Assembly: GCF_964019385.1 (NCBI RefSeq)
Contig: NC_088655.1
Span: 20,444,371-20,508,370 of the forward strand
Direction: 5' to 3'
Origin: Sycon ciliatum
Taxonomy: Eukaryota; Porifera; Calcarea; Leucosolenida; Sycettidae
DNA: 64,000 nt
Positions 10,643-21,279 of the stretch are shown here, in pieces. The notes below the pieces were generated by a model. That model saw nothing but the letters and a program-made list of their open reading frames with translations. It was not told the DNA's origin and searched no databases. Position numbers and translations under genes: made by a program. Every line of letters starts with the position of its first letter. Position 1 is the first letter of the stretch.

Positions 10643-11848
10643 ACAAAGGCACACAATGAAAACCTTGGCAAATTTATTCCGTTGTGACTCAGAGTTTCAT
10701 GGCTGAACCAATCATCAGACAACGATAATGGAATAGGAGGCAGCGCTGGTATATCTAAGTGGAGAGAGGTGTGATAATACGATAGCGAGAGGAGTAATCG
10801 CGTGAATGTATACAGGGACGGGCTATTTCAGAGGCAGATGCAGTAGGCGCAGGTCTAGCACTAACAAGTACGCGCTTAATCTCGCTCACACACCACACAC
10901 ACACATACTAACACGCACACACATAGTAACACCCACACACACATACACGCACACACTAACACACACATACACCCACCCACAACACCCTAACTTGCACACT
11001 GGCGCACGCACACACAGGACACCCACCCACCCACAACACCCTAACTCGCACACGCACAAACACACGCACACACGCATATACACACACCTATAGACACATG
11101 TCCACACGTATACACAGGCATTTGCATTCGTATGACAAATCTAAGCGCACACAAACTCCTGCAATCACGCGTCAAAAAAACCCGCAGCGGTCATAGCTGT
11201 CTATGTAATAGGGGTGGCCAGCAGAAACTTGCGCTGGTGAGGGCATTTAGATACCAGCTCACTTCTCTTGTTTAGGGAGGTAACCTTTGAAGCTTTCAGG
11301 ATGTGGAACTTTTCGGTTAAGCATAGGCCACACTTCTTGCTGATGTTACTGTACGAAGGTGCTCTATCCTTGATCTCCCATCTGATGTCGAATCCGCGGT
11401 TCTCGTTTTTCAGATCCCAGATGTGCTTGGACAACTTAGTCGATGCGGCGTACTTTTCATGGCGGAAGTCCGAAGTGTGTTTGTTGTAGCGCTGCTTGAA
11501 TGTGGTAGCAGTCATGCCGACGTAGGTCTTGACTTCGTTGGATGCTACATGCGCCTGGTACACGACGTCGGAAGACTGGCAGTCACCGTTGAGGGGGCAC
11601 GACGCCTTGACCCGACAATTGCATGGCACAACTGGCGGTCGCGAGTGAAGTTTTGCAGCATTGTGCCCTTTGATAATCGACGCTACGTTCTTCATACAGC
11701 TGTAGATTACTTTTGTTGTGTTCTTGTTAAACACCTTGTGTAGCGCCGACCCTTCAGGGAAGTGTTTCTTGACGAGGTATAGAAACTTTGCGCCAACGTT
11801 GGTTTTGACCGTGGTACTGTACGGCGGGTTAAACCAGATGACTCTGTG
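10643..11848 (-). mobile_element. Penelope-like retroelement, 5'-truncated insertion
   Basis: A 14-bp target duplication TAGTATGGTATTAC lies at 10629-10642 and 11849-11862. The other units have one uninterrupted copy of this word. Reading leftward, the insert encodes the Penelope RT tail (WFNPPYS, VKTNVGAKFL, YSCMKN) and then the GIY-YIG endonuclease: CNCR...CPLNGDCQSSDVVYQAH, YVGMTATTFKQR, TKLSKHIWDL and CGLCLTEKFHIL. The 5' truncation falls just before WFNPPYS. After the stop at 11201 there is a CA-rich 3' region (10880-11110), and AATAAA occurs on the minus strand at 10673-10678, about 30 bases before the 3' end. The upstream residues of the 247-residue open frame come from the host unit by chance. 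Confidence 0.9.
11201..11848 (-). CDS. Penelope RT C-terminus plus GIY-YIG endonuclease (partial ORF)
   Basis: About 215 residues belong to the element. The C-terminal half is a Penelope-type GIY-YIG domain: the VYQAH and TYVGMT strands correspond to GIY and YIG, with downstream KQR...H and a conserved Glu in LTEKFH. Cys pairs typical of Penelope (CNC...CPLNGDC, KKCGLC) are kept. The frame is uninterrupted to its stop, but most of RT is absent, so it cannot mobilise itself. Nicking of target DNA for target-primed reverse transcription is the family role. Confidence 0.85.
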   Translation of the reverse strand, partial: HRVIWFNPPYSTTVKTNVGAKFLYLVKKHFPEGSALHKVFNKNTTKVIYSCMKNVASIIKGHNAAKLHSRPPVVPCNCRVKASCPLNGDCQSSDVVYQAHVASNEVKTYVGMTATTFKQRYNKHTSDFRHEKYAASTKLSKHIWDLKNENRGFDIRWEIKDRAPSYSNISKKCGLCLTEKFHILKASKVTSLNKRSELVSKCPHQRKFLLATPIT

Positions 11849-12150
11849 TAGTATGGTATTACTTATGATTTCCAGAAAAGTCACGTCAACTGAATCAGCC
11901 GTGGGCCAAAACCGAGCAGAGTTGCCCATGCACCCTGTCAACATGTCCGAGACTCATAACGTCTCTAATATGTTGATATAGAGCAGCGCAAGGAACAAAA
12001 TGAGAAACGCAACTTGCAGAAGTCCTAACTTCCCTGGTTTTGTGCTTTGCTCTCGAAACAAGTTTGTGCAACTTTTTGCTTTTTGGTTTCCAGATCATGC
12101 ACCCGAAGTTCTCCTTTCTACTCCTCCCGAAGTCATTCCAAGTTCTTGTA

Positions 12151-13026
12151 CAGGTAGACTCCCTCTAATTCGAATACGGTATAATTCGAGCATTCCGTGT
12201 AATTCGAACTTTTTCGTCGTACCGATCTTCTGCAAGTCACTTCAAGTTAAATTCGAATGCCTAATTCGACGTACGAATAAAAGTGCACCCGCTGGATAAT
12301 TCGAACTATGCCTTCGTACAGAAGAGCAGTTTACAGTACAGTGACTATGTCCTTCGAGCGCTTATTTCGAAGTGAGATGGAGTTGCTATACTCGTAAATC
12401 GAAGTTCATTTTTTCTCCTTCTCTAGCCAAGAGTAACTCAGAAATTGATCCCTGGTCCGCTCCAGGATCGACAATAGCGTTGAAGAAACCCACCTTCTCT
12501 CAAAATTTGATCCAAGCCTGTGCAAGGCAAAGTGCAAAAATTTGATTGAAGACGACTTCTTCCACGTGATTGGCTCTCTTCGCGGATCTCAATGGCTTGT
12601 CATGCCGCGCCAGCTCATGCGCAAAGAAGTTTAGGACTCAACAACAACTGAAAGTCGTAAACATTGTCTATGCCTATGCTCCACTTCTGTTCTTCAGAAC
12701 GACGTGCTGCTCTCCGACGGGCTTTCATGACGCAGAGAAGGCAGCGCTCTTCTTTTGCGTTGAAATCGTTTCAGGACAACTGCAGCGATTGAAAACTGCT
12801 TCACTAGAACTTAATAGAAGATAAAAATAATGTCCAATGACTTCATGTCGATCCAGTGTTTTGGTGAAATGAACTGATTTCGTTGTTCATGACCACCTAT
12901 GGCACTTGTGCCAGTGGTAGTGAGACTTATCCACTCACCCCCACTGTAAGGCGCTGCATCTGCCGCTAGGGTTTACCGGGTGTTAGCGGCAGTCGTGAGT
13001 ACCCTTCTGGAACGGACACGATATTT
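12151..13026. mobile_element. pogo-like element, unit IV, right end deleted
   Basis: Left end CAGGTAGACTCCCTCT is preceded by TA. The copy is collinear with unit III up to about 13020, where a deletion joins it to the middle of the second ankyrin exon. Confidence 0.7.
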
Positions 13027-13027
13027 T

Positions 13028-13073
13028 CGATTTTTTCTGCCCAGGCAGCATGGTGCAACGGAGTGTTGCCATG
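13028..13073 (-). pseudogene. Ankyrin second exon, truncated (unit IV)
   Basis: Only the first 46 bases after the acceptor remain (HGNTPLHHAAWAEKI). The donor half was removed by the unit IV deletion, so this exon cannot be spliced normally. Confidence 0.65.
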
Positions 13074-13150
13074 CTGGAAGCAGTTAATTTTACAGAGTAA
13101 AGCAGAACAGGATCAGCATGGTTCATGGCATTCTAAACCCGGTTCTTTAC

Positions 13151-13246
13151 CATATTCTTGATGTTACAGTCCGCCCCTGCAGCGAGCAACGCTTGAAACA
13201 CCTCGATTCCACTCCAGACGGCTTTGTGCAACGGAGTTTCGCCACC
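13151..13246 (-). CDS. Ankyrin-repeat exon (unit IV, 32 codons)
   Basis: Encodes the same 32 residues as the unit III exon (GGETPLHKAVWSGIEVFQAL...), with the same splice sites. The identity, including the missing codon, indicates that units III and IV are the most recent duplicates. Confidence 0.75.
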
Positions 13247-13491
13247 CTGGAAGCACATGCAAGAAACAACAGTACAGGAAAAGGTTCTTGAGAAGTCTGA
13301 GTGTAAATCACAATCACAATTGTAAATCAAAGCAAAACAATGCAGAGTGGAATTCAACAATTGGCTGATATGGTACTACTTGTCTGGTACTGTCGTGGAC
13401 ATGGAAATCCGGTCGCACGTCTAGCGGTCCCTAGGCGCTGTCCATGCAGCCTTGATTCGGTATGCGTAGTCTACGGTACACACATGCAGTG

Positions 13492-14340
13492 CGCTGGTCA
13501 TATCGGATAAACATGTGCACTGCATGCAACGTTCTGTACTCACTGAGAGCGCCTGTCCCGGTCATTCGCATGGATTTCCATGTCCAAGACAAGACAGTAT
13601 TTTCATTGCATGATTGCCATTAGTGTACAGACATACATGTGTGTCATTTTCTTATCAGTGTGATGTTATACAAATTAGATCAACGCCCAGGATGTGGTAG
13701 GAATGTGGCTAGACATGCACATATGCAAGTGCAGTGATGTAATCTGAACTGGTCCAGGGTGACAGCTTTGCACTTTATTAGTTCGGATTTCAACACTCAC
13801 AACCGTACTTGCTCACTGTTTGGGTTTCAGTGCATACTTTCAGAGCGTGGTAAGTTACGTAAGAAAGGCAGAGAGCCGCGCACTGACCCATATCCACAGT
13901 TGCATTCTCTTGTTTATGCACTCTTGCTACTAATCACGAGAATGGAGACTGTGCTGCACTAGCCTGTGGCAATGTAAGATACAATATACATGTAGCTCGG
14001 AATACTTTTCTGTTTTCAGCTCATGTGCCTGAAGTTCACCTGCATACTCCTCCCTAAGTCGTTTCGAGTTTTTGTACTTCGACATACTAGCCCCTAATAC
14101 GTGTAATGGATGGAACATTATTGTTCTGTCAGGACCTGCTGAGGTGAAAGATTCTGGCATGATGGCGTTTCTCTACACTATACCAAGCAATGGGAGCGTG
14201 ACCGATTTTGAGAACAATAGACACAACAAACTGGGCCAAAGACTTGCACACATTGATGGGGTGAGGAGGCAGTAGATGAGAATTTTCGGGTTAGGACAGG
14301 ATTCCACTCGGATAAAGGTCAAGGAACAGATGATTGTTTG
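13492..14340 (-). repeat. Older paralogous unit lacking the pogo-like element
   Basis: Starts with the same CGCTGGTCATAT block, then diverges. At 14040-14160 it matches the sequence flanking the pogo-like elements but is uninterrupted: GAGTTTTTGTACTTCGACAT, with the empty TA at 14075-14076. This is the pre-insertion state. A related block recurs at 15383-15530 (GGATCAACGCCCA, CACATATGCAAGTGCAGTGA). Confidence 0.7.
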
Positions 14341-14413
14341 CACGTTAATTGTACAGTGCAAGCACAGAACATGATCATCCTGGTTCATGACACTCAATGT
14401 CACTGTGCTTTAC

Positions 14414-14512
14414 CTCATTCTTGATGATGCAATCCGCGCCTGCAGCGAGCAGCGCTTGACACACATCGAGTTCACCACTATTGGCGGCATCGTGCAACGG
14501 AGTGTCGCCATC
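14414..14512 (-). CDS. Ankyrin-repeat exon (33 codons)
   Basis: Phase-0 exon between acceptor GCATCCAG and donor GTAAAG, encoding DGDTPLHDAANSGELDVCQA then LLAAGADCIIKNE. It is close to the ankyrin consensus (DGxTPLHxAA...G). Confidence 0.75.
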
Positions 14513-14696
14513 CTGGATGCACACGCAAGAAACAAGAGTACAGAAAATGTTCTCAATGAGTTTGATTGTAGATCACAATCACAACTGTAGATCAAAGCAA
14601 AACAATTCAGAGTGGAATTCAACAGTTGGTGGATATGGTACTACTTGTCTGGTATTTACATTGCATGATTGCCATCAGTGTACAGACAAACATGTA

Positions 14697-14793
14697 CACT
14701 TATACCTCGGTTATCCAGACCCCAAAGTTACGGGCATTTCAGGCTACCAAACACCCTTTGGTTGAGTTTCAGTGGAAATGATACTACTCTTTT
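14697..14793. mobile_element. MITE fragment (left half of the 15156 element)
   Basis: Begins CACTTATACCTCGGTTATCC after TA and is collinear with the element at 15156-15380, but is cut by the boundary of the 460-bp tandem duplication. Confidence 0.6.
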
Positions 14794-14871
14794 GTTTGCA
14801 CGTTAATTGTACAGTGCAAACACAGAACATGATCATCCTGGTTCATGACACTCAATGTCACTGTGCTTTAC

Positions 14872-14970
14872 CTCATTCTTGATGTTGCAGTCCGCGCCTG
14901 CAGCGATCAGCGCTTGACACACATCGAGTTCACCACTATTGGCGGCATCGTGCAACGGAGTGTCGCCACG
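14872..14970 (-). CDS. Ankyrin-repeat exon (33 codons)
   Basis: Phase-0 exon, RGDTPLHDAANSGELDVCQA then LIAAGADCNIKNE, with acceptor GCATCCAG and donor GTAAAG. It is the tandem twin of the exon at 14414-14512. Confidence 0.75.
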
Positions 14971-15155
14971 CTGGATGCACACGCAAGAAACAACAGTACA
15001 GGAAAAAGTTCTCAATGAGTTTGATTGTAGATCACAATCACAACTGTAGATCAAAGCAAAACAATTCAGAGTGGAATTCAACAGTTGGTGGATATGATAC
15101 TACTTGTCTGGTATTTACATTGCATGATTGCCATTAGTGTACAGACATACATGTA

Positions 15156-15380
15156 CACTTATACCTCGGTTATCCAGACCCCAAAGTTACGGGCATTTCA
15201 GGCTACCAAACACCCTTTGGTTGAGTTTCAGTGGAAATGATACTACTCTTTTGGCAATTTTTCTGGAAATAGTGACAACATACGCCATATTTATGGCCAT
15301 TCCCCGTCAAAATGTATGTCATTCGGGGTAACGGACATTTTGAAGTTACGGGTAGTGCCCGGATAAACAAGTTATGAGTG
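15156..15380. mobile_element. pogo/mariner-type MITE (225 bp)
   Basis: Imperfect inverted ends CACTTATACCTCGGTTATCC and, on the other strand, CACTCATAACTTGTTTATCC, flanked by TA at 15154-15155 and 15381-15382. No coding region. Confidence 0.65.
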
Positions 15381-15842
15381 TATTTCATATTGTCGGATCA
15401 TTGTGTCGTTGTACAAATTGGATCAACGCCCATGATGCGGTACGAATGCAGCTAGACGTACACATATGCAAGTGCAGTGATGTGATCGGAACTGGTCCAT
15501 GGTACCAGTTTTGCGCTTTAAGTCGCAATTCGGTGAAAAGAATTGTATCGCTGCCTTAATCTGATCCCTCCCCGGGTGATTCAGCGGCAATTTTGGAGTT
15601 TGTGCTTCTGACACTTTCAAAATGGATTTTTTTGCCTTTTATTCTCCATGTATAATTTGATATCGTACTCGTAATGCAGGTTTATTGAAACCCAGCCTAT
15701 TCACGCGGCTGCACATTCGTAGTACATACCTCATACGGTGTTACTGTCTTATAAAAATAAATAGATAAATTCGACGGGGTTCGCGTACCGGGCAGGTCAA
15801 GAACAAGGAGTCGTACAACTCCCTGGTCAAGAACCACCTTTC

Positions 15843-16022
15843 ATGTCGGCTGAAGAGGTGCTCCAGTCCATCATGGACTCGGACAGTGATGACTGGAGCT
15901 GCGTTAGTGAAGGCGATGACTCGAATGCGGACGTAGCCGTCCGCGATCGTGACAAATTTCGCAACCAAGTCTGCCGTGATCAATGTCGTACCTACTGCCG
16001 TGTTCGCCTTGGACGGCCCTGA
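15843..16022 (+). CDS. Short acidic ORF resembling a piggyBac-type N-terminus
   Basis: 59-codon open frame starting MSAEEVLQSIMDSDSDDWSC followed by VSEGDDSNADVAVRD. A short acidic Asp/Ser-rich start with an EEVL helix is seen at the N-terminus of many piggyBac-like transposases. A second frame (VTNFATKSAVINVVPTAVFA) continues to about 16100, so a frameshift may separate the parts. No catalytic domain and no TTAA ends were found. It could equally be a chance ORF. Confidence 0.3.
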   Translation: MSAEEVLQSIMDSDSDDWSCVSEGDDSNADVAVRDRDKFRNQVCRDQCRTYCRVRLGRP

Positions 16023-16639
16023 GGATATCGGAAGTGTCGATGTCGAGTTTGAGCAGGGCGCAGCAGCACAAGCTGCGCCAGCGCAGGACAACAAGTCGGT
16101 TTGAGTTGATACGACTAATTACAAAAAAATGGCCCGGCTAACCGCGTGCATCTGGCCAGGCACTCAAAGGGATTTCAAAGGATCAGACAGGGAAGTGAAC
16201 TGCCTGAAAGGAGATAAAATGCCAGACCCACCAGGGCTCAAATCCGGGACATTGTTTTTCATGAGCAAGGCTCACAAAACACTTCCTTTCACCTCTCGTA
16301 GTACGTTCCAGAAAACTGACCGTGGTTGGTCCCCCGGGAGAGGGAAAAGACCCAAGCGCCATCAGCATGTGTGGCATATGTTGTGAGCTGCATTCGGAGT
16401 GAAACACTTGTCAGCACCTTCTGGGTTCGACCTGGTCCCATAGCTCACATATTTAGAGCATTTTTCCTCAACACGACTGTTCACACAGCATGGGGCTGTG
16501 TTCCCAAAAATACGTTAAAGAAAATGGACAAAACAAATCGAATACAAACAAGAACACGATAAGCAGCAAACGCACAGGAGGGAAGTGAGAAATGGCAACT
16601 AGTTTCAAGAGATGTTTAGAGCAATGCTCATGACAAGCA

Positions 16640-17036
16640 AGGTCCCGGGTTTGCGTCCTGATGGGTCTGGCAATTTTTTGGTCGCTGTGTGCATTTGGTA
16701 CACTATTAGACGGTCGCTAGTCACGCAAGGCAGGTGCAGTTTCCTTGTAGAGCTGTCCATGCATGGAAAAATGCTGGTTAAAAGCAGATGGTGGCTAAAA
16801 GCAGAGGTCGCTTACACCAGGTTTTACTGTAGAGTGAAATCTGGCCAAGTTCATACGTCCACAGATTTGTAGTACATGTCTAGTATGGTATTACTTATGA
16901 TTTCCAGAAAAGTCACGTCAACTGAATCAGCCGTGGGCCAAAGCTGAGCAGAGTTGCCCATGCACCCTGTCAACATGTCGGAGACTCATAACGTCTCTGA
17001 TATGTTCATATAGAGCGGCGCAAGGAACAAAATGAG
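16640..17036 (-). repeat. Partial ankyrin-array unit (intron block only)
   Basis: Carries the block CGCAAGGCAGGTGCAG...AAGGAACAAAATGAG shared by all units, and then stops at 17036 where hAT-like sequence begins. No exon is present. Confidence 0.75.
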
Positions 17037-17356
17037 TAGGGCTGAAACGATCGTGATATTTCCTTAGTGGCTCAGCTGATATCATAACGATCGGCTTATC
17101 GGCTTAGCGACATATTTCCACGCACGTAATACATGTAATATTGTCATGGTTACTTGAATTTATTTTTCAAATTCCAATAAAGTAATAATTATGTCATTAT
17201 ACGTGATGTGTTGATTGCAAAGGGATATTTTACGATCCTTTCTAATTTGAGCTGCCACAAAACACTTCAAAGTACACAATTCAATACAGGCCGTAACGTT
17301 ACGCATGCACACACACAGACACACACACTACATACACACACACACACACCTGCACA

Positions 17357-17388
<32 letters not shown>

Positions 17389-17390
17389 TG

Positions 17391-17430
<40 letters not shown>

Positions 17431-19483
17431 CACACACACACACACACACACTCACACGCACACACACACACTCACACACACACACGCACTTCGAAAACTG
17501 CAGCAGTTACACTGATGGCAATGCAGGCTCTGCAGCAAGCTCCTCTGTGGATGCCTCAATCAGGTCAGCAGCGACTTCCTCAGCTGCAGACAGCAAACGT
17601 GTCGAGCAGTGCAAGCTGGGGATAATGACGTTCTTCCTCAGAAAGATCAAGGCGTCAACATTCGAAGGGTGGAGGGGGCTGCGGGTTTTCGTAACGATGG
17701 CACCAGCAGCAGAGAAAACGGATTTGGATGGCACAGACGAGCCAGGAATGGCCAAGAATTTCCTGGCCACGGGTGCCAACAGCGGAAAGCGGTCGCTGTG
17801 CACTTTCCACCAGGCAAGTACATCAGTCTCCATGCCTGTTGGCTCCTCGGTAAAGAACACAGCAAGCTGTCGCTCTGCCTTTTCCAGGTTATCAACTGGC
17901 TCGTCATGCCCATCGTCGATGTTCGCAGTGGTGCTCATCAGTTGAGCAAGGCTGCTCAAACAGGGCTTCTTCGCAGCTGACTCAGTAACGCTAGAAGCCG
18001 GGCATGGGGGCAGCTTCTCGCTGGCCAGTTCAGAGATCTTTCTGCACTTGGATGCACTGTTCAACCTCCAAGAAGTTCAGGTTCCGGAACCGAGGATCCA
18101 AGGCGCTAGCCATGACCCCCGGACTCCGGACATCCAAATTGTCGTGGCGGAACTTCACCTTCAGCCGTGAAAGTAGATTCGTCGCAAATGAACGTGCCAT
18201 GGTGGAGTCTGTTTCGCCAACCAAAATTTGAAGCCGTGTTGCCAGCTTTGTGGTGATGGGGAGCATTATTGAGAGCATGACGTACGGTTGCCCGCTGGCA
18301 ATCTTGGTGGCAAGCTCAAACGGCTTCAGAATTGTGACCAGGGGTTCAGCTGCGGCTCATTGCTGGTCCTTCAGCTGAAGGTCACGGTGTTCTTTCTTTG
18401 GAGTGCAGCTCCTGTCCGACAGCACAACAGTCAATGCTGTCCTTAGCTATAGGGGGCGGCTCAACATGAAGAAGGTGGAATTCCACCTTGTAGGCACGTG
18501 CTGGACTATGGTTAGTGGCAGCTTGGCGCTGTCGAGCTGCAACTGCTTGAGGCTGAGGTGCTCAGCCGCCACAGACGAAAGTTTAAAGTGCCCTACCAGT
18601 TTGCGACTGCAAGCCAACAACTTGTCCAGGCCCTTCGTTTTGTCGATGGCGTTCCTGATGACGGTCTGCAGCATGTGGGCCATGCAGACCTGGTTGTCGA
18701 TATCGTCATCACGCAAAATAGCTGCAGTGGCAACCATGTTTCGGGCCTCATCGTGAGTCACACAGCTCACTTGTTGGCGAAAGCATCCACAACGGATAGC
18801 AGATGTGCAGCCAGCTGTACACTGGTATGGCTGCCGTGGAATTGGTTAGTCAGCAGGACACAGCTCACCAGAGACCAATCTCTGTCAATAAAATGTGCAG
18901 TGTATGTGACATAGCTCTGCGTCGCCATAGAAGCCCATCCATCGGTGGTGAGGTCTATGCCACACACTCCCTCGTTCTCCAACAGCTTTTTCAGGTCAGC
19001 GATCCCTATTTCATGGCGCTTGCGCAGCAGCGAACTGAAATGAGTTCGCGACAGGAATGGGAAGGCAGGCTCCACAACCTTCATCAGAGCAACAAACCCA
19101 CGATCGCCAGCGATGGACAGTGGTCTGGTGGAGTCCACGATCCAATCAAGAATCAAGTCGGCGGGCTCCTCGGAGCGACCGGACGAACAGGGACGACTGG
19201 TGGAAGTTGCCGAGTTCACAACCCAACTCGACAAGCTGCTGCTGCTGCTGCTGCGCTTCTCCGCTGCCACCGATGACGCATTGCTAACATCTGACTCAGT
19301 AGTCGCACCCGAGGAGTGAACCAATTGGAACTTTGAAGGGTGAGCCAATTTCAGATGAGCGAACAGGTTGCTGGTTCCGCTCTGTCGAGAGTAAGTCTTT
19401 TTACAAAGTTTACATGTGTGCCTCTCCACACCGCGATTAAAATACGTCCACACACCAGACCTTGCTTGCCTGGAAAACGCCAT
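17037..19483 (-). pseudogene. hAT transposase remnant with BED zinc finger
   Basis: The left end TAGGGCTGAAACGATCG fits a hAT terminus and interrupts the unit at AAAATGAG, but no matching right terminus or 8-bp duplication was found. Reading leftward from ATG at 19483, MAFSRQ leads to a BED finger (CKLCKKTYSRQSGTSNLFAH...H). Then come the RNase H-like region (IDLTTDGWAS), CMAHMLQTVIRNAI, VPTRWNST, and the hAT dimerisation block (DVLAWWKVHSDRFPLLAPVA, VFSAAGAIVT). These lie in at least three successive frames (breaks near 18770, 18280-18400 and 18060), so the gene is dead. Mobilisation by cut-and-paste is the family role. Confidence 0.85.
17300..17490. repeat. (CA)n microsatellite
   Basis: About 190 bp of CA dinucleotide repeat with interruptions, inside the left part of the hAT remnant. 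Confidence 0.95.
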
Positions 19484-19502
19484 GGCAGTCAGACGATACC
19501 TA

Positions 19503-19795
19503 CAGGGGCGTCGGAACCGGTGCGGCAGGTGCGGCCAAAGCCGCACCAATAATTTTCGAAGTTTTTTTTTTAATATTTCAACCTTGTTGTTGGCTTGTCG
19601 ACACTTGTACAGGTACCATGTTTTACATCGACAATGCGGTGTATCATCAGCATGCATATTCTTATTTCTCATATTATTCTGTAGCGTTTATGGCCTTTTA
19701 GGCCCAATTTTCAATTTTTTTCCCGCGGGGAGAACCCCCGGACCCCCCTCTCTCACTTTCGCCGCACCAATGTCAAACTCCTTCCGACGCCCCTG
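19503..19795. mobile_element. MITE with CAGGGGCG ends and 5-bp target duplication (293 bp)
   Basis: Inverted ends CAGGGGCGTCGGAA, with direct repeats ACCTA at 19498-19502 and 19796-19800. A second member lies at 54219-54410. A 5-bp duplication with CAGG-type ends is reported for some hAT-related groups. I leave the superfamily open. It sits in what was the 5' flank of the hAT transposase frame. Confidence 0.8.
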
Positions 19796-19992
19796 ACCTA
19801 CCTACAATAATTATAACTACGAGTGTCAGAGAGAAGACGAACAACAAGTCAAAGGAAAACTACAAGTGTCAGATAGAAGGTAAGTCCGTCAATCTGCACC
19901 TCATCACCTTGTGCAACTAGTATTTCGTGTGTGCTCGTCGTTCCGCAGTGCACCGTAGAATGTCTACAAGTGGAGTTCAGTTCACATGGTTC

Positions 19993-20051
19993 ACGGCCAG
20001 TCACACTCACAGTGCAGTAAACACTGACAGTCTGTGAGTGTGACTGGCCGT
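19993..20051. repeat. Perfect 20-bp inverted repeat (hairpin)
   Basis: ACGGCCAGTCACACTCACAG at 19993-20012 pairs perfectly with 20032-20051 around a 19-base loop. The flanks contain a direct repeat CGCAGTGCACCGTA on both sides (about 19945 and 20091), suggesting a small composite structure. Confidence 0.85.
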
Positions 20052-20203
20052 ATAGACCCGAGTAGATATTGTAGACCGCGCAAGTAGTCCCGCAGTGCAC
20101 CGTACCAAGTCAACTAGCATGACTGCACTGACTGACTAGACTGTGCATCACTGCAGAAGGGCCCCACACGCAAGCCGCCGGTGGACGAATAGTAGTAATA
20201 TTT

Positions 20204-21015
20204 ACTCAATCTGCGGACAGAACTGTTTCGTCCTTTGTGGACTCGTCAGCGCAGCACAGAGGAAATGAGGCCGAACCTGATAGCAATGGAAATAAAAATT
20301 TCCAATCAGGCCCGAACGTACCTTGCCAGAGTGCTCAAACTGACAAGTCAGTGAGCTCTGCATAACGCAAACAGCAAGGGCACTACCCCACGCAAGAGTG
20401 CTCAACTGCTACAAGAGCAGGAGCGAAATACTCAATCTGCGGACAGAACTGTTTCGTCCTTTGTGGACTCGTCAGCGCAGCACAGAGGAAATGAGGCCGA
20501 ACCTGATAGCAATGGAAATAAAAATTTCCAATCAGGCCCGAACGTACCTTGCCAGGGTGCTCAAACTGACAAGTCAGTGAGCTCTGCATAACGCAAACAG
20601 CAAGGGCACTACCCCACGCAAGAGTGCTCAACTGCTACAAGAGCAGGAGCGAAATACTCAATCTGCGGACAGAACTGTTTCGTCCTTTGTGGACTCGTCA
20701 GCGCAGCACAGAGGAAATGAGGCCGAACCTGATAGCAATGGAAATAAAAATTTCCAATCAGGCCCGAACGTACCTTGACAGAGTGCTCAAACTGACAAGT
20801 CAGTGAGCTCTGCATAACGCAAACAGCAAGGGCACTACCCCACGCAAGAGTGCTCAACTGCTACAAGAGCAGGAGCGAAATACTCAATCTGCGGACAGAA
20901 CTGTTTCGTCCTTTGTGGACTCGTCAGCGCAGCACAGAGGAAATGAGGCCGAACCTGATAGCAATGGAAATAAAAATTTCCAATCAGGCCCGAACGTACC
21001 TTGCCAGAGTGCTCA
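20204..21015. repeat. 226-bp tandem repeat, about 3.6 near-identical copies
   Basis: Units begin ACTCAATCTGCGG at 20204, 20430, 20656 and 20882. The last is cut at 21015. Copies differ by only single bases (for example CCAGAGTG, CCAGGGTG, ACAGAGTG), so the array is young. Each unit contains the palindrome GGAAATAAAAATTTCC. It separates the hAT region from array unit V. Confidence 0.95.
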
Positions 21016-21155
21016 TGCGGCCGCATGGACGTGTACAGTAGATAAACACAGAAAATGTGCGATAAGACTTTCGAATACAGGGGGGAGGTAGGGGGTAAAG
21101 TCTATTCGCAATGCGTTACGTTTGCAAAATAGATGCGAACTCATGAGATGCTCCC
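21016..21155. mobile_element. Right fragment of the TA-flanked MITE seen at 5648
   Basis: Collinear with 6108-6255, ending GAGATGCTCC before TA at 21156-21157. The left part is missing at the junction with the 226-bp tandem repeat. Confidence 0.75.
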
Positions 21156-21279
21156 TAACTTCCCTGGTTTTGTGCTTTGCTCTCGAAACAAGTTTGTGCA
21201 ACTTTTTGTTTTTGGTTTCCAGATCATGCACCCGAAGTTCTCCTTTCTACTCCTCCCGAAGTCATTCCAAGTTCTTGTA

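Larger units (their letters stand above)
10016..13491 (-). repeat. Ankyrin exon array, unit IV (carries two later insertions)
   Basis: Unit with a 253-bp MITE (10213-10465), a Penelope insertion (10643-11848), the pogo-like element from 12151, and a deletion near 13026 that removes the right end of the pogo element and half of the second exon. It keeps an intact repeat exon at 13151-13246. Confidence 0.8.
14336..15250 (-). repeat. 460-bp tandem duplication carrying two ankyrin exons
   Basis: The word TTTGCACGTTAATTGTACAG begins near 14336 and again near 14796. The two copies are collinear for about 460 bp and each contains one intact ankyrin exon. This is a smaller, separate duplication from the 2.6-kb units. 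Confidence 0.75.

Noticed and set aside
11849-11944. N-terminal 30 residues of the Penelope open frame as part of the protein
   Set aside because: These bases are array-unit sequence present in every unit; the element starts at 11848.
15741-16094. 117-codon minus-strand ORF
   Set aside because: Antisense to the acidic plus-strand frame, with no recognisable domain.
17267-17945. Long His/Thr ORFs across (CA)n tracts (also at 10806, 52300, 57393, 59500)
   Set aside because: Dinucleotide repeats stay open in several frames; no homology or splice support.
20202-21026. Repeated 60-82-codon ORFs in the 226-bp tandem repeat as a protein family
   Set aside because: They are open by virtue of the repeat on both strands, with no recognisable domain.
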